NCBI GenBank assembly: GCA_910579155.1
Contig: CAJTTS010000013.1
Location: 1 to 64,000, forward strand
DNA from: an uncultured Oscillospiraceae bacterium
Lineage (GTDB): Bacteria > Bacillota_A > Clostridia > Oscillospirales > Oscillospiraceae
DNA: 64,000 nucleotides
Reading direction: 5' to 3'
Each line of letters opens with the position of its first letter. Position 1 is the stretch's first letter. A model generated the notes under the pieces. That model ran no database searches, was not told where the DNA came from, and saw nothing but the letters and a program-made list of their open reading frames with translations. Positions 7,906 through 15,768 of the stretch are shown here, piece after piece. Made by a program: the position numbers and the translations under genes.

Positions 7906-9450
7906 ATGAGCGCATCCAGAGAGAAAAAGCAGCGCCAGAGCGCTGGTCCTGACCAAAAGGCCGTCAAGGCCCAGCAGGAGCAGGCCGCCCGCAGGCGCCA
8001 AACCATCATCTATTCCGTTGTCGGCGGCGTCATCGCCGTGCTGGTCATCGCGCTGCTGGTGTGGCGCACCGGCTTCTTCCAGGCCAGGACCGCCGCCGCC
8101 CAGGTGGGCGGCGAGACCCTCACCGCCGCCGAGCTGAGCTACTATTATAACGGTGTGCGCAGCTCCTTTGTCAGCTACGGCATCATCGACACCACCAAGG
8201 CCGACGACGAGCAGATTTACAACGCCGAGGAGGGCGCCTCCTACCGGGACTACTTCATGGAGGAGGCCCTCACCAGCGCCCAGCAGTACCTGGCCCTGGC
8301 CCAGGAGGCCGTGAACGCCGGGCACACCGAGGCCGAGGTCAAGGAGGACCTGGACGCCCAGATCGACTCCGCCAAGGCCGCCGCCACCGCCAACGGCCTG
8401 AGCTACAGCGCTTACCTCAAGGCCCTGTACGGCGAGTATATGACCGCCTCCATCTTCGAGAAGCTCACCACCCGTTCCCTGATGGCCAACCTGGTGGCCG
8501 GCGACAAGTATTCCGAGCTGTACGACAGCTACGCCCAGTCCGAGCTGGACGCCTACTATGAGGAGCACAAGGACAATCTGGACACCGTGGAGTACTCCTA
8601 CCTCTACTTTGCCATTGCCAGCGTGGACACCAAGGACGCCGAGGGCAACGAGCTGGACGAGGACGCGGTACAGAAGCTGAAAGACGAGGCCCAGGCCGAC
8701 GCCAAGGGCAAGGCCGAGGAGGCTCTGAAAGCGGTGGAGGGCGGCGCCTCTTTTGAAGCCCAGGCCGCCAAGTATGAGCTGACCACCGCCACCAACCACG
8801 GCGACCACGTCACGGTGGTGGGCACCGGCAGCCTCAATAGCGCTTACAGCGAGCAGCTCCTGGCCCTGGACAAGGACGAATGCGACCTGGTGGAGACGGA
8901 CAACGGCTACTACGTCTTCTCCTTCCATGACCGCTACCGGAACGACGAACCCACCCGGGACGTGCGCCACATCGCCATCCTGGCCGACACCACCACCGAC
9001 GACGAGGACAACGTGGTCGCCCCCACCGAGGAGGCCTGGGCCGCCGCCAAGGAGAAGATGGACGCCATTGAGGCGGAATGGAACGCCGGGGAGAAAACCG
9101 AGGACGCTTTCGCCACCCTGGCGGAGAAGTATAACACCGACGAGGTGGGCAGCGACTTGGTGACCCGCATTCCCAGCGACAACACCTCCCTGGTCCCCGA
9201 GTTCAAGGACTGGGTTTTTGAGGACCACCAGCCCGGCGACTCCGGCGTCATCCAGCACAGCGCCGGCGACTCCGACCGCAACAAATTCTGGTCTTATCAC
9301 CTGATGTTCTACGTGGGCGAGAACGAGCCGGTTTGGAAGGACACCGTCCGCAGCACCCTGGCCAGCGAGGCTCAGACCGCCTGGATCGAGGAGCTGGCCG
9401 AGGCCTTCCCCACCACCGAACTGAGCGGCGCCAACTATTTCGGAAAATAA
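7906..9450 (+). CDS. Membrane-anchored SurA/PrsA-like peptidylprolyl isomerase
   Basis: 514 residues. A charged N-terminus (1-31) is followed by one transmembrane helix (~33-53) with no lipobox, so the rest is extracytoplasmic. Residues ~60-330 form an Ala/Glu-rich helical chaperone region like SurA_N. Residues ~340-480 (RDVRHIAIL...EDAFATLAEKYN...GDSGVIQHSAGDS) resemble a parvulin rotamase domain with a long insertion. Its likely role is folding of exported proteins, as for PrsA. The parvulin match is divergent, so catalytic activity is uncertain. It has its own promoter and terminator. Confidence 0.75.
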   Translation: MSASREKKQRQSAGPDQKAVKAQQEQAARRRQTIIYSVVGGVIAVLVIALLVWRTGFFQARTAAAQVGGETLTAAELSYYYNGVRSSFVSYGIIDTTKADDEQIYNAEEGASYRDYFMEEALTSAQQYLALAQEAVNAGHTEAEVKEDLDAQIDSAKAAATANGLSYSAYLKALYGEYMTASIFEKLTTRSLMANLVAGDKYSELYDSYAQSELDAYYEEHKDNLDTVEYSYLYFAIASVDTKDAEGNELDEDAVQKLKDEAQADAKGKAEEALKAVEGGASFEAQAAKYELTTATNHGDHVTVVGTGSLNSAYSEQLLALDKDECDLVETDNGYYVFSFHDRYRNDEPTRDVRHIAILADTTTDDEDNVVAPTEEAWAAAKEKMDAIEAEWNAGEKTEDAFATLAEKYNTDEVGSDLVTRIPSDNTSLVPEFKDWVFEDHQPGDSGVIQHSAGDSDRNKFWSYHLMFYVGENEPVWKDTVRSTLASEAQTAWIEELAEAFPTTELSGANYFGK

Positions 9451-9456
9451 CAGTAC

Positions 9457-9493
9457 AAAACAAACGCCGGACGGGTTGTCCGGCGTTTGTTTT
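9457..9493 (+). terminator. Intrinsic terminator after the foldase gene
   Basis: A perfect 16-bp stem (9457-9472 with 9478-9493), GGGTT loop, ending in TTTT. The tcdA ribosome-binding site begins 2 bp later. Confidence 0.9.
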
Positions 9494-9508
9494 CAGGAGT
9501 TGATTGAA

Positions 9509-10246
9509 ATGGACGAGCAATTCATCCGCACCCAAATGCTGCTGGGCGCCCCCGCCATGGAACGGCTGCAAAACAGCCACGTGGCGGTGCTGGGCCTGGG
9601 GGGCGTGGGCGGCTGGTGCGCCGAGGCGCTGTGCCGCTCCGGCGTGGGGGAACTGACCCTGGCGGATCAGGACACGGTGTCGGTGAGCAACATCAACCGG
9701 CAGGACGCCGCCCTTTGGTCCACCGTGGGCATGGAAAAGGCGCGGGCCACCGCCCTGCGCCTATCCGATATCGCGCCAAGCTGCACCCTCCACCCTCTGG
9801 CCATCCGGTACGAGGCAGACCGGCGGGAGGAGTTTTTTGCCGCAAAATACGACTACATCGTGGACGCCATCGACCTGGTGAGCTGCAAGCTGGACCTGAT
9901 CGAGACCGCCCACCGGCGCGCCATCCCCATCATCTCCGCCTTGGGCACCGGCAACAAGCGGGACGCTCAGCAGCTTCGCATCGCCGACATCTCCCAGACC
10001 GAGGGTTGCCCTCTGGCAAGGGTGGTGCGCAAGGAGCTGCGGAAACGGGGCATCCTCCACCACAAGGTGGTGTTTTCCCCGGAACCCGCCCGCTCCGCCG
10101 GGGAGGGGAACGAGGCCCCGCCTCCCGGACGGCGGTCCATCCCCGCCAGCGCCATGTGGGTGCCCGCCGCGGCGGGGCTGCTGCTGGCCCAGGCCGTTAT
10201 TCTGGAGCTTGCGGGCGAACCCGGATACGCTCCCACGCCTTCCTGA
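9509..10246 (+). CDS. tcdA: tRNA threonylcarbamoyladenosine dehydratase
   Basis: 245 residues, ThiF/E1-like fold. It cyclises t6A37 of tRNA to ct6A in an ATP-dependent reaction. The nucleotide-binding motif GLGGVGG is at residues 29-35, followed by NINRQ and AIDLVSCKLDLI. SALGTGNK and GCPLARVVRKELRK are typical of the TcdA/CsdL family. The ATG at 9509 was chosen because AGGAG (9495-9499) precedes it; an in-frame ATG at 9476 falls inside the upstream terminator. Its 3' end overlaps the convergent PAP2 gene by 50 bp. Confidence 0.92.
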   Translation: MDEQFIRTQMLLGAPAMERLQNSHVAVLGLGGVGGWCAEALCRSGVGELTLADQDTVSVSNINRQDAALWSTVGMEKARATALRLSDIAPSCTLHPLAIRYEADRREEFFAAKYDYIVDAIDLVSCKLDLIETAHRRAIPIISALGTGNKRDAQQLRIADISQTEGCPLARVVRKELRKRGILHHKVVFSPEPARSAGEGNEAPPPGRRSIPASAMWVPAAAGLLLAQAVILELAGEPGYAPTPS

Positions 10247-10763
10247 CCACCCACGCCCCCAAAAGTCCGCACAGGGAGCCGATGGCCGCCCCCGCCAGCA
10301 CGTCGCTGGGGAAGTGGACCCCCACATACAGCCGGGACAGGCCCATGACCACCGCCATACACACCGCCGCAACCTTCATCCACCGCTTGGGCGCAGTCAT
10401 GCACACCGCCAGGGCAAAGGCGAAGGCGGCGTTGGTGTGGCCGGACGGGAAGGAGTTGGGGTCGTGCTCCGGCACCAGGTTGACGAAATTTTCGATGACC
10501 AGCCAGGGCCGGTCCCGTGCCACCAAGGGCTTAATGGTGAAGTTCACCACCACCAGCCCGACGAGCATGGCGCACAGCGCCGAGGCCCCCGCCCTCCGGG
10601 TGGGCTTGAAAAACAGCAGCAGCACCCCCAGCGTGATGAACAGCATCCCGCTGTTTCCAAGCTGGGTATACAGCTTCATGAATGGGTCCAGCAGAACGCA
10701 TCGCATGTTTTCCGCGATCCACACCAGAGCCTGCTCGTCAAATTGTTGAATGATACCCGGCAC
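10197..10763 (-). CDS. PAP2-family membrane phosphatase
   Basis: 188 residues with about six hydrophobic segments and the three PAP2 motifs: KPLVARDRP, PSGHT and SRLYVGVHFPSD. Candidates for its substrate are undecaprenyl diphosphate or a phospholipid phosphate; the sequence alone does not decide. The GTG at 10763-10761 was chosen: GGAGG (10775-10771) lies 7 nt upstream. The longer ATG start at 10814 would run through the promoter of the divergent gene. The two motif histidines and the arginines are intact. Confidence 0.88.
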   Translation of the reverse strand: MPGIIQQFDEQALVWIAENMRCVLLDPFMKLYTQLGNSGMLFITLGVLLLFFKPTRRAGASALCAMLVGLVVVNFTIKPLVARDRPWLVIENFVNLVPEHDPNSFPSGHTNAAFAFALAVCMTAPKRWMKVAAVCMAVVMGLSRLYVGVHFPSDVLAGAAIGSLCGLLGAWVVRKAWERIRVRPQAPE

Positions 10764-10780
10764 CCTTGTCCCTCCTGTCC

Positions 10781-10809
10781 TTGACCGGCCGGCCAAAAAT
10801 ATGTATAAT
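10781..10809 (+). promoter_or_regulatory. Sigma-A promoter of the surface-glycan genes
   Basis: TTGACC (10781-10786), 17 bp, perfect TATAAT (10804-10809), reading into the glycosyltransferase fusion gene. Confidence 0.85.
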
Positions 10810-10828
10810 AGCAAATATATGCTCTGTA

Positions 10829-10857
10829 ATTTTAACCCATTCCTTGCTGCAAAGCAA
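10829..10857 (-). promoter_or_regulatory. Sigma-A promoter of the PAP2 gene
   Basis: Minus strand: TTGCTT (10857-10852), 17 bp, TAAAAT (10834-10829). It faces and interleaves with the divergent promoter at 10781-10809, so the two may interfere. Confidence 0.65.
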
Positions 10858-10877
10858 GCAGTTTATGGGAGGTACAA

Positions 10878-13118
10878 ATGAAAATCATCCATCTCATCAG
10901 CGGCGGCGACACCGGAGGAGCAAAAACCCACGTCCATTCCCTGCTCCAGGGCCTGAACCGGCACATCCAGGCCGACATGGTGTGCTTCACCGACGGCCCC
11001 TTCACCGAGGAGGCCCGGGTCCTGGGCATTCACGTGGACGTGATGGCAGGCCGCAACCCCCTGGCCGCTTTAAAGCCCTTGCGGGAAAAAATCGCCCAGG
11101 AGGGCTATGACATCATCCACTGCCACGGCGCCCGGGGCAACCTGATGGGGGCGCTGCTGCGCCGCTCCACCGGCCTGCCCGTGGTCACCACCGTCCACTC
11201 CGACCCCAGGCTGGACTACATGGGCCGCCCCCTGTCCGCGCTGACCTACGGCAATCTCAACGCCTGGGCCCTGCGGCGCATTCCCTACCGCATCGGCGTA
11301 TCCGACGCCATGAGCGACCTGCTCATCAGCCGGGGCTTCGACCCCCAGCAGATGTTCGCCATCTACAACGGCATTGACTTCACCCCCCGCACGCCCAGGC
11401 TGAACCGCCGGGAGTTCCTGGACAGCCTGGGCCTGGACTGGCCGGACGACGCAGTCATCGCGGGCATCGCCGCCCGACTCAACCCGGTAAAGGACATGGG
11501 CACCCTGCTGCGGGGCTTTGCAGCAGCCCACGACCAGCAGCCCCAACTGCGCCTCATCATCGCCGGGGAGGGCCAGGACGAGGCCATGCTGAAACAGCTT
11601 GCCGCCGAACTGGGCGTGACAGACCAGGTGTGCTTCGCCGGATGGCTGTCCGACACCGACAGCTTTTACAACGCCCTGGACATCAACACCCTCACCTCCC
11701 TGTCCGAGACCTTCCCCTACGCTCTCACCGAAGGGGCCCGGTTCGCCCTGCCCACCGTGGCCAGCCAGGTGGGCGGCGTACCCTTCCTCATCCAAAGCCA
11801 CGTCACCGGTCTGCTGTTCCAGCCCCGGGACCACGAGGCCCTGGGCCGCCACCTGGCCGCCCTGGCCGCCGACCCGGACCTGCGCCGCCGCCTGGGCGAG
11901 CAGCTCTTGGAGAAGGGCCGGACCGAGTTCTCCATTGAGAGCACCATCTACCGCCAGCTCGCCATCTACAACTCCATCCTCCGCCGCCAAAAGCGGAAGG
12001 CCGAGCGCAAACGGGACGGCGTGGTAATCTGCGGGGCCTACGGCCGGGGCAACGCCGGGGACGAGGCCATTTTGCAGGCCCTGGTCACCGAGATGCGGAC
12101 CATCGACCCCGACCTGCCCATCTGGATCATGACCCGCAAACCCAAGACCACCCGGCTGCGCCACCGGGTGGGGGCGGTGTATACTTTCAATGCCCCCGTT
12201 TTCTGTCATAAAATGGCAAAAAGCAGGCTGTACATCAACGGCGGCGGCTCCCTGGTCCAGGACGTCACCAGCCACCGCTCCCTGTGGTTCTACCTGTTCA
12301 CCCTGTCCGCCGCACACCGGCTGGGGTGCCGGGTGATGATGTACGGCTGCGGCATCGGCCCTATCCGCACCCCCCGCAACCGCCGGAAAACCGGAAAGGT
12401 CATCAACCGCTCCGTGGACGTCATCACCACCCGGGACAGCGCCTCCATCGAGGAGCTTCAGGCCCTGGGCGTGAGCCGTCCCCAGGTCATTTTGGCGGCG
12501 GACCCCGCCGTCACCCTCCCCGCCGCGCCGCCCCAGGCGGCGGACGCCCTGCTGGAGGAGATCGGCCTCCACCCACGGAAGGGAGAGCGGTATCTGGGCG
12601 TCACCGTGCGGCCCTGGCCGGGATTCGACGACAAGGCCCCCGCCTTTGCCGCCGCTGTGGACTACGCCTATCAGCGCTATGACCTCATCCCCGTGTTCAT
12701 CCCCATCGAAGGCAAGCCGGACGCCGCCGCCGCCCAAAAGGTGGCCGCGCTGCTCCAATACGCCCCGGCCAACCTGCTCACCTCCTGCCCCAGCACGGAG
12801 CTGGCCATCGCCCTGTCCGCCCGGATGGACGTGGCGCTGTCCATGCGCCTGCACGCGCTGATTTTCGCCGCCGTCCGGGGGGTACCTCTGGTGGGGGTGG
12901 TGTACGACCCCAAAGTCAGCGCCTTTTTGGACGACGCGGGCCAGGACCTCTACGCCCGGCTGGACCAGGTGACGCCGGAACTGCTGTGCGCCCTGGTGGA
13001 CGCCGCCGCCGCCCGCCGTCAGGACCGCCGGGCCCTGGAGGACAAGACCGCACGGCTGGTCCGGCTGGAGCGGGAGAACAGCCAGGCCGCCGCCCGGCTG
13101 CTGGCTGAATCAAAATAA
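10878..13118 (+). CDS. Glycosyltransferase (GT4) fused to CsaB-like pyruvyl transferase
   Basis: 746 residues in two domains. Residues 1-~370 are a GT-B family 4 glycosyltransferase (GGAKTHVHSLL, HCHGARGN, AARLNPVKD, SETFPYALTEG). A basic linker (RRQKRKAERKRDG, ~373-385) leads to a polysaccharide pyruvyl transferase of the CsaB type (~386-746) with GNAGDEAILQAL (~391-402), NGGGSLVQD and SMRLHALIF (~654). CsaB adds pyruvate ketals to the cell-wall polymer that anchors S-layer-homology proteins. The two activities are usually separate genes. GGGAGG precedes the ATG, and the next glycosyltransferase follows 23 bp downstream, suggesting a shared surface-polymer pathway. Confidence 0.88.
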   Translation: MKIIHLISGGDTGGAKTHVHSLLQGLNRHIQADMVCFTDGPFTEEARVLGIHVDVMAGRNPLAALKPLREKIAQEGYDIIHCHGARGNLMGALLRRSTGLPVVTTVHSDPRLDYMGRPLSALTYGNLNAWALRRIPYRIGVSDAMSDLLISRGFDPQQMFAIYNGIDFTPRTPRLNRREFLDSLGLDWPDDAVIAGIAARLNPVKDMGTLLRGFAAAHDQQPQLRLIIAGEGQDEAMLKQLAAELGVTDQVCFAGWLSDTDSFYNALDINTLTSLSETFPYALTEGARFALPTVASQVGGVPFLIQSHVTGLLFQPRDHEALGRHLAALAADPDLRRRLGEQLLEKGRTEFSIESTIYRQLAIYNSILRRQKRKAERKRDGVVICGAYGRGNAGDEAILQALVTEMRTIDPDLPIWIMTRKPKTTRLRHRVGAVYTFNAPVFCHKMAKSRLYINGGGSLVQDVTSHRSLWFYLFTLSAAHRLGCRVMMYGCGIGPIRTPRNRRKTGKVINRSVDVITTRDSASIEELQALGVSRPQVILAADPAVTLPAAPPQAADALLEEIGLHPRKGERYLGVTVRPWPGFDDKAPAFAAAVDYAYQRYDLIPVFIPIEGKPDAAAAQKVAALLQYAPANLLTSCPSTELAIALSARMDVALSMRLHALIFAAVRGVPLVGVVYDPKVSAFLDDAGQDLYARLDQVTPELLCALVDAAAARRQDRRALEDKTARLVRLERENSQAAARLLAESK

Positions 13119-13141
13119 TTCCCGGACCCAGGAGGTGCCCC

Positions 13142-14221
13142 ATGAAACAGATCGTCTGTCTGGCCCGCGCTCCCTGGCGGGCCCGGCCCGACCGCACACA
13201 GCAGCTTCTCGCCCGGCTCACCGACGCCCAGATTCTGCTTTTTGAGCCCGCCCCCAAAAAAGGCGCGCCCATGCCCGAGCAGGGCCGCCGGGTGCGGGCG
13301 CATATCACGGTTTACACCCTCCCCGCCCCCATCCCGGGTCCCTTTGAGACGTCGGTGCTCCATCGACGCAGGCTGGACAAGATCGCGGACTTTATCCAAC
13401 AGGTGATGTCCAGGCGCCACTTCCGGGAGCCGGTGCTCTGGTGTACCTGCCCCGACCAGGCCCAGTTCCTGGATATGCTGGCCTACCGGGGGGTGGTGTA
13501 TGACTGCGACCGCTTCTGGGACGAGTCCGCCGCCGATCTGGAGAGCGACCTGACCCGCAACGCCGAAGTGGTGTTCGCCGCCTCCTTCGGGCTGATCCGG
13601 CGGCTGTCCCCCTGCAACGACAACACCGCTTTGCTGCCCAACGGGGTGAACCCGGTGCTGTTCCAGCAAAAGGAGCGGGCCATCCCCCAGGCGCTGGAAT
13701 ATCTCCCCGGCCAGCGGGTGCTGGGCCGGGTGGGCAGCGTCAACAGCCAGGTGGACCTGGAGCCCCTGCTCTTCCTGGCCCGCCACCGGCCGGAGTGGAC
13801 CTTCGTGCTCATGGGCCCGGTGACCAGATCCGCAGCGGCCCGCCTCCAGGGCGAGGAGAACATCCTGCTCACCGGCCCCATCAACCCCCTGGACGTACCC
13901 GACTATTTATACCGCTGCGACCTGCTGTTCGACCTGTTCCGCCGGGACCGGGCGGGCAGCGACGTGGCCTCCATCCGCATCTACGAGTACCTCGCCACCG
14001 GCAAGCCCATTGTGGCGGTGGTAGACCCGGACGTACCCGACCTGATTCCCGAGCTGGTGGACACCGCCTACGACGGCCCCGGCTTCCTGCGCCGGTGCAA
14101 GGCGGCCTTTGGGGAGGACCCCTCCCTCCCCCGGCGGAGGCGGGCGCTGGCCCGGGATTCCTCCTGGGCCAACCGGGCCGCCCAGGTGTCCGACATTCTG
14201 GAGGCCACCGGGCTGTTTTGA
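13142..14221 (+). CDS. Glycosyltransferase, TuaH-like
   Basis: 359 residues, GT-B fold. RIYEYLATGKPIVA near the C-terminus is the donor-binding block. VVYDCDRFWDE and LPNGVNP resemble TuaH-type glycosyltransferases of teichuronic acid or similar wall polymers. CAGGAGG lies just before the ATG, and the gene is co-transcribed with the glycosyltransferase/CsaB fusion. The exact sugar is unknown. The purE promoter begins 70 bp after its stop. Confidence 0.82.
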   Translation: MKQIVCLARAPWRARPDRTQQLLARLTDAQILLFEPAPKKGAPMPEQGRRVRAHITVYTLPAPIPGPFETSVLHRRRLDKIADFIQQVMSRRHFREPVLWCTCPDQAQFLDMLAYRGVVYDCDRFWDESAADLESDLTRNAEVVFAASFGLIRRLSPCNDNTALLPNGVNPVLFQQKERAIPQALEYLPGQRVLGRVGSVNSQVDLEPLLFLARHRPEWTFVLMGPVTRSAAARLQGEENILLTGPINPLDVPDYLYRCDLLFDLFRRDRAGSDVASIRIYEYLATGKPIVAVVDPDVPDLIPELVDTAYDGPGFLRRCKAAFGEDPSLPRRRRALARDSSWANRAAQVSDILEATGLF

Positions 14222-14290
14222 GGTTTTCGCCATGGACGGCCCTCCCCCGCCGCAAAGGATTGTATAAGCCTACGAAAATGGGAAAAGCCC

Positions 14291-14319
14291 TTGATTTCTT
14301 GCTCTTTTTTAGCTAAAAT
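14291..14319 (+). promoter_or_regulatory. Sigma-A promoter of the purine operon
   Basis: TTGATT (14291-14296), 17 bp, TAAAAT (14314-14319). Predicted transcription starts near 14326, giving a ~160-nt leader before purE. Confidence 0.8.
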
Positions 14320-14329
14320 AGACTTGACT

Positions 14330-14412
14330 ATTTGGAAATGAGGTGCCTGTCATGGAGCATTTCTGCCGTGTCCGTCCGGGTTTCCGTCTCCATGGCACCA
14401 TTGCGTCCAAAT
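14330..14412 (+). promoter_or_regulatory. Structured leader RNA of the purine operon (riboswitch candidate)
   Basis: Three stacked helices close one after another: ATTTGGA (14330-14336) with TCCAAAT (14406-14412); GGTGC (14342-14346) with GCACC (14395-14399); CATGGAG (14351-14357) with CTCCATG (14388-14394). Internal loops lie between them and a ~30-nt apical region is left. An intrinsic terminator follows 18 nt later, before purE. The layout is that of an aptamer plus expression platform. It does not show the conserved cores of the purine, ZTP or PRPP riboswitches as I know them. Confidence 0.55.
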
Positions 14413-14429
14413 CCTGAACCTGAGCAAAG

Positions 14430-14469
14430 CAGGCTGCCCGCATATGCGCGGCGGCCTGTTTCGTTTTTT
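14430..14469 (+). terminator. Terminator/attenuator in the purE leader
   Basis: Stem CAGGCTGCC (14430-14438) with GGCGGCCTG (14450-14458), one G-U pair, capped by a CGCATATGCG palindrome, then TTTCG and six T (14459-14469). It lies between the pur promoter and the purE ribosome-binding site, so the operon must be controlled by readthrough. Confidence 0.8.
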
Positions 14470-14486
14470 CAAAGGAGGACTCAAGT

Positions 14487-14981
14487 ATGAAAAAGGTCGC
14501 CGTCATTATGGGTTCCGACTCCGACTGGCCGGTGGTCAAGGGGGCGTGCGCCCAACTCCAGGAGCTCGGCATCCCCTATGAGGCCCACATCCTCAGCGCC
14601 CACCGCACCCCCGCCGCCGCCGCGGACTTTGCCAAAAAGGCCAGAGCCAACGGCTTCGGCGTGCTGATCTGCGCGGCGGGCATGGCCGCCCATCTGGCCG
14701 GGGCGTTTGCCGGGAACTCCACCCTTCCCGTCATCGGCATCCCCATGAAGGGGGGCGCCATGGACGGGCTGGACGCATTGCTTGCCACCGTGCAGATGCC
14801 CAGCGGCATCCCCGTGGCCACCGTAGCCATCAACGGGGCCAAAAACGCCGCCGTGCTGGCCGCCCAGATTCTGGCTGTCTCCGACGATGAGCTGGCGGCC
14901 AAGCTGGACGGGGCCCGGGAAAAGATGGCCGCGCAGATTGCGGAAAAGGAAGCAAAATTACAGGCGGAAATCGTTCCCTGA
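14487..14981 (+). CDS. purE: N5-CAIR mutase (class I PurE)
   Basis: 164 residues. It moves the carboxyl group of N5-carboxyaminoimidazole ribonucleotide to give CAIR. GSDSD (9-13) and SAHRTP (37-42, catalytic His 39) are present. AAGMAAHLAG and the QMPSGIPVATVAI block match class I enzymes rather than the AIR-using class II. purK, the usual partner of class I PurE, is not in this operon. AGGAGG (14474-14479) precedes the ATG. First gene of the purine operon. Confidence 0.95.
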   Translation: MKKVAVIMGSDSDWPVVKGACAQLQELGIPYEAHILSAHRTPAAAADFAKKARANGFGVLICAAGMAAHLAGAFAGNSTLPVIGIPMKGGAMDGLDALLATVQMPSGIPVATVAINGAKNAAVLAAQILAVSDDELAAKLDGAREKMAAQIAEKEAKLQAEIVP

Positions 14982-14990
14982 GCCGTTTTG

Positions 14991-15014
14991 TTCTCTTTCT
15001 TGAAAGAAAGAGAA
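14991..15014. repeat. T/A-strand palindrome between purE and purC
   Basis: A perfect 11-bp inverted repeat (14991-15001 with 15004-15014) of the form pyrimidine run - GA - purine run. It belongs by pattern to a family of similar palindromes at 35720, 35870 and 42801. Confidence 0.8.
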
Positions 15015-15054
15015 GCCCCCGACACAGGTAATTCTTACAGAAGGGATGATAGAA

Positions 15055-15765
<711 letters not shown>

Positions 15766-15768
15766 GCG

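Noticed and set aside
9476..9508. Upstream ATG for tcdA
   Set aside because: It lies inside the terminator stem of the previous gene, without a ribosome-binding site; the ATG at 9509 has AGGAG at the right distance.
10764..10814. N-terminal extension of the PAP2 protein from the ATG at 10814
   Set aside because: The extension would cover the divergent promoter at 10781-10809. The GTG at 10763 has GGAGG 7 nt upstream.
14320..14469. Known purine, ZTP or PRPP riboswitch before purE
   Set aside because: The conserved core sequences of these families, as I know them, are not visible. Kept only as an unassigned leader RNA.
15046..15054. Alternative ATG for purC at 15046
   Set aside because: The AGAAGGG site touches this codon; spacing suits the ATG at 15055, where family homology also begins.
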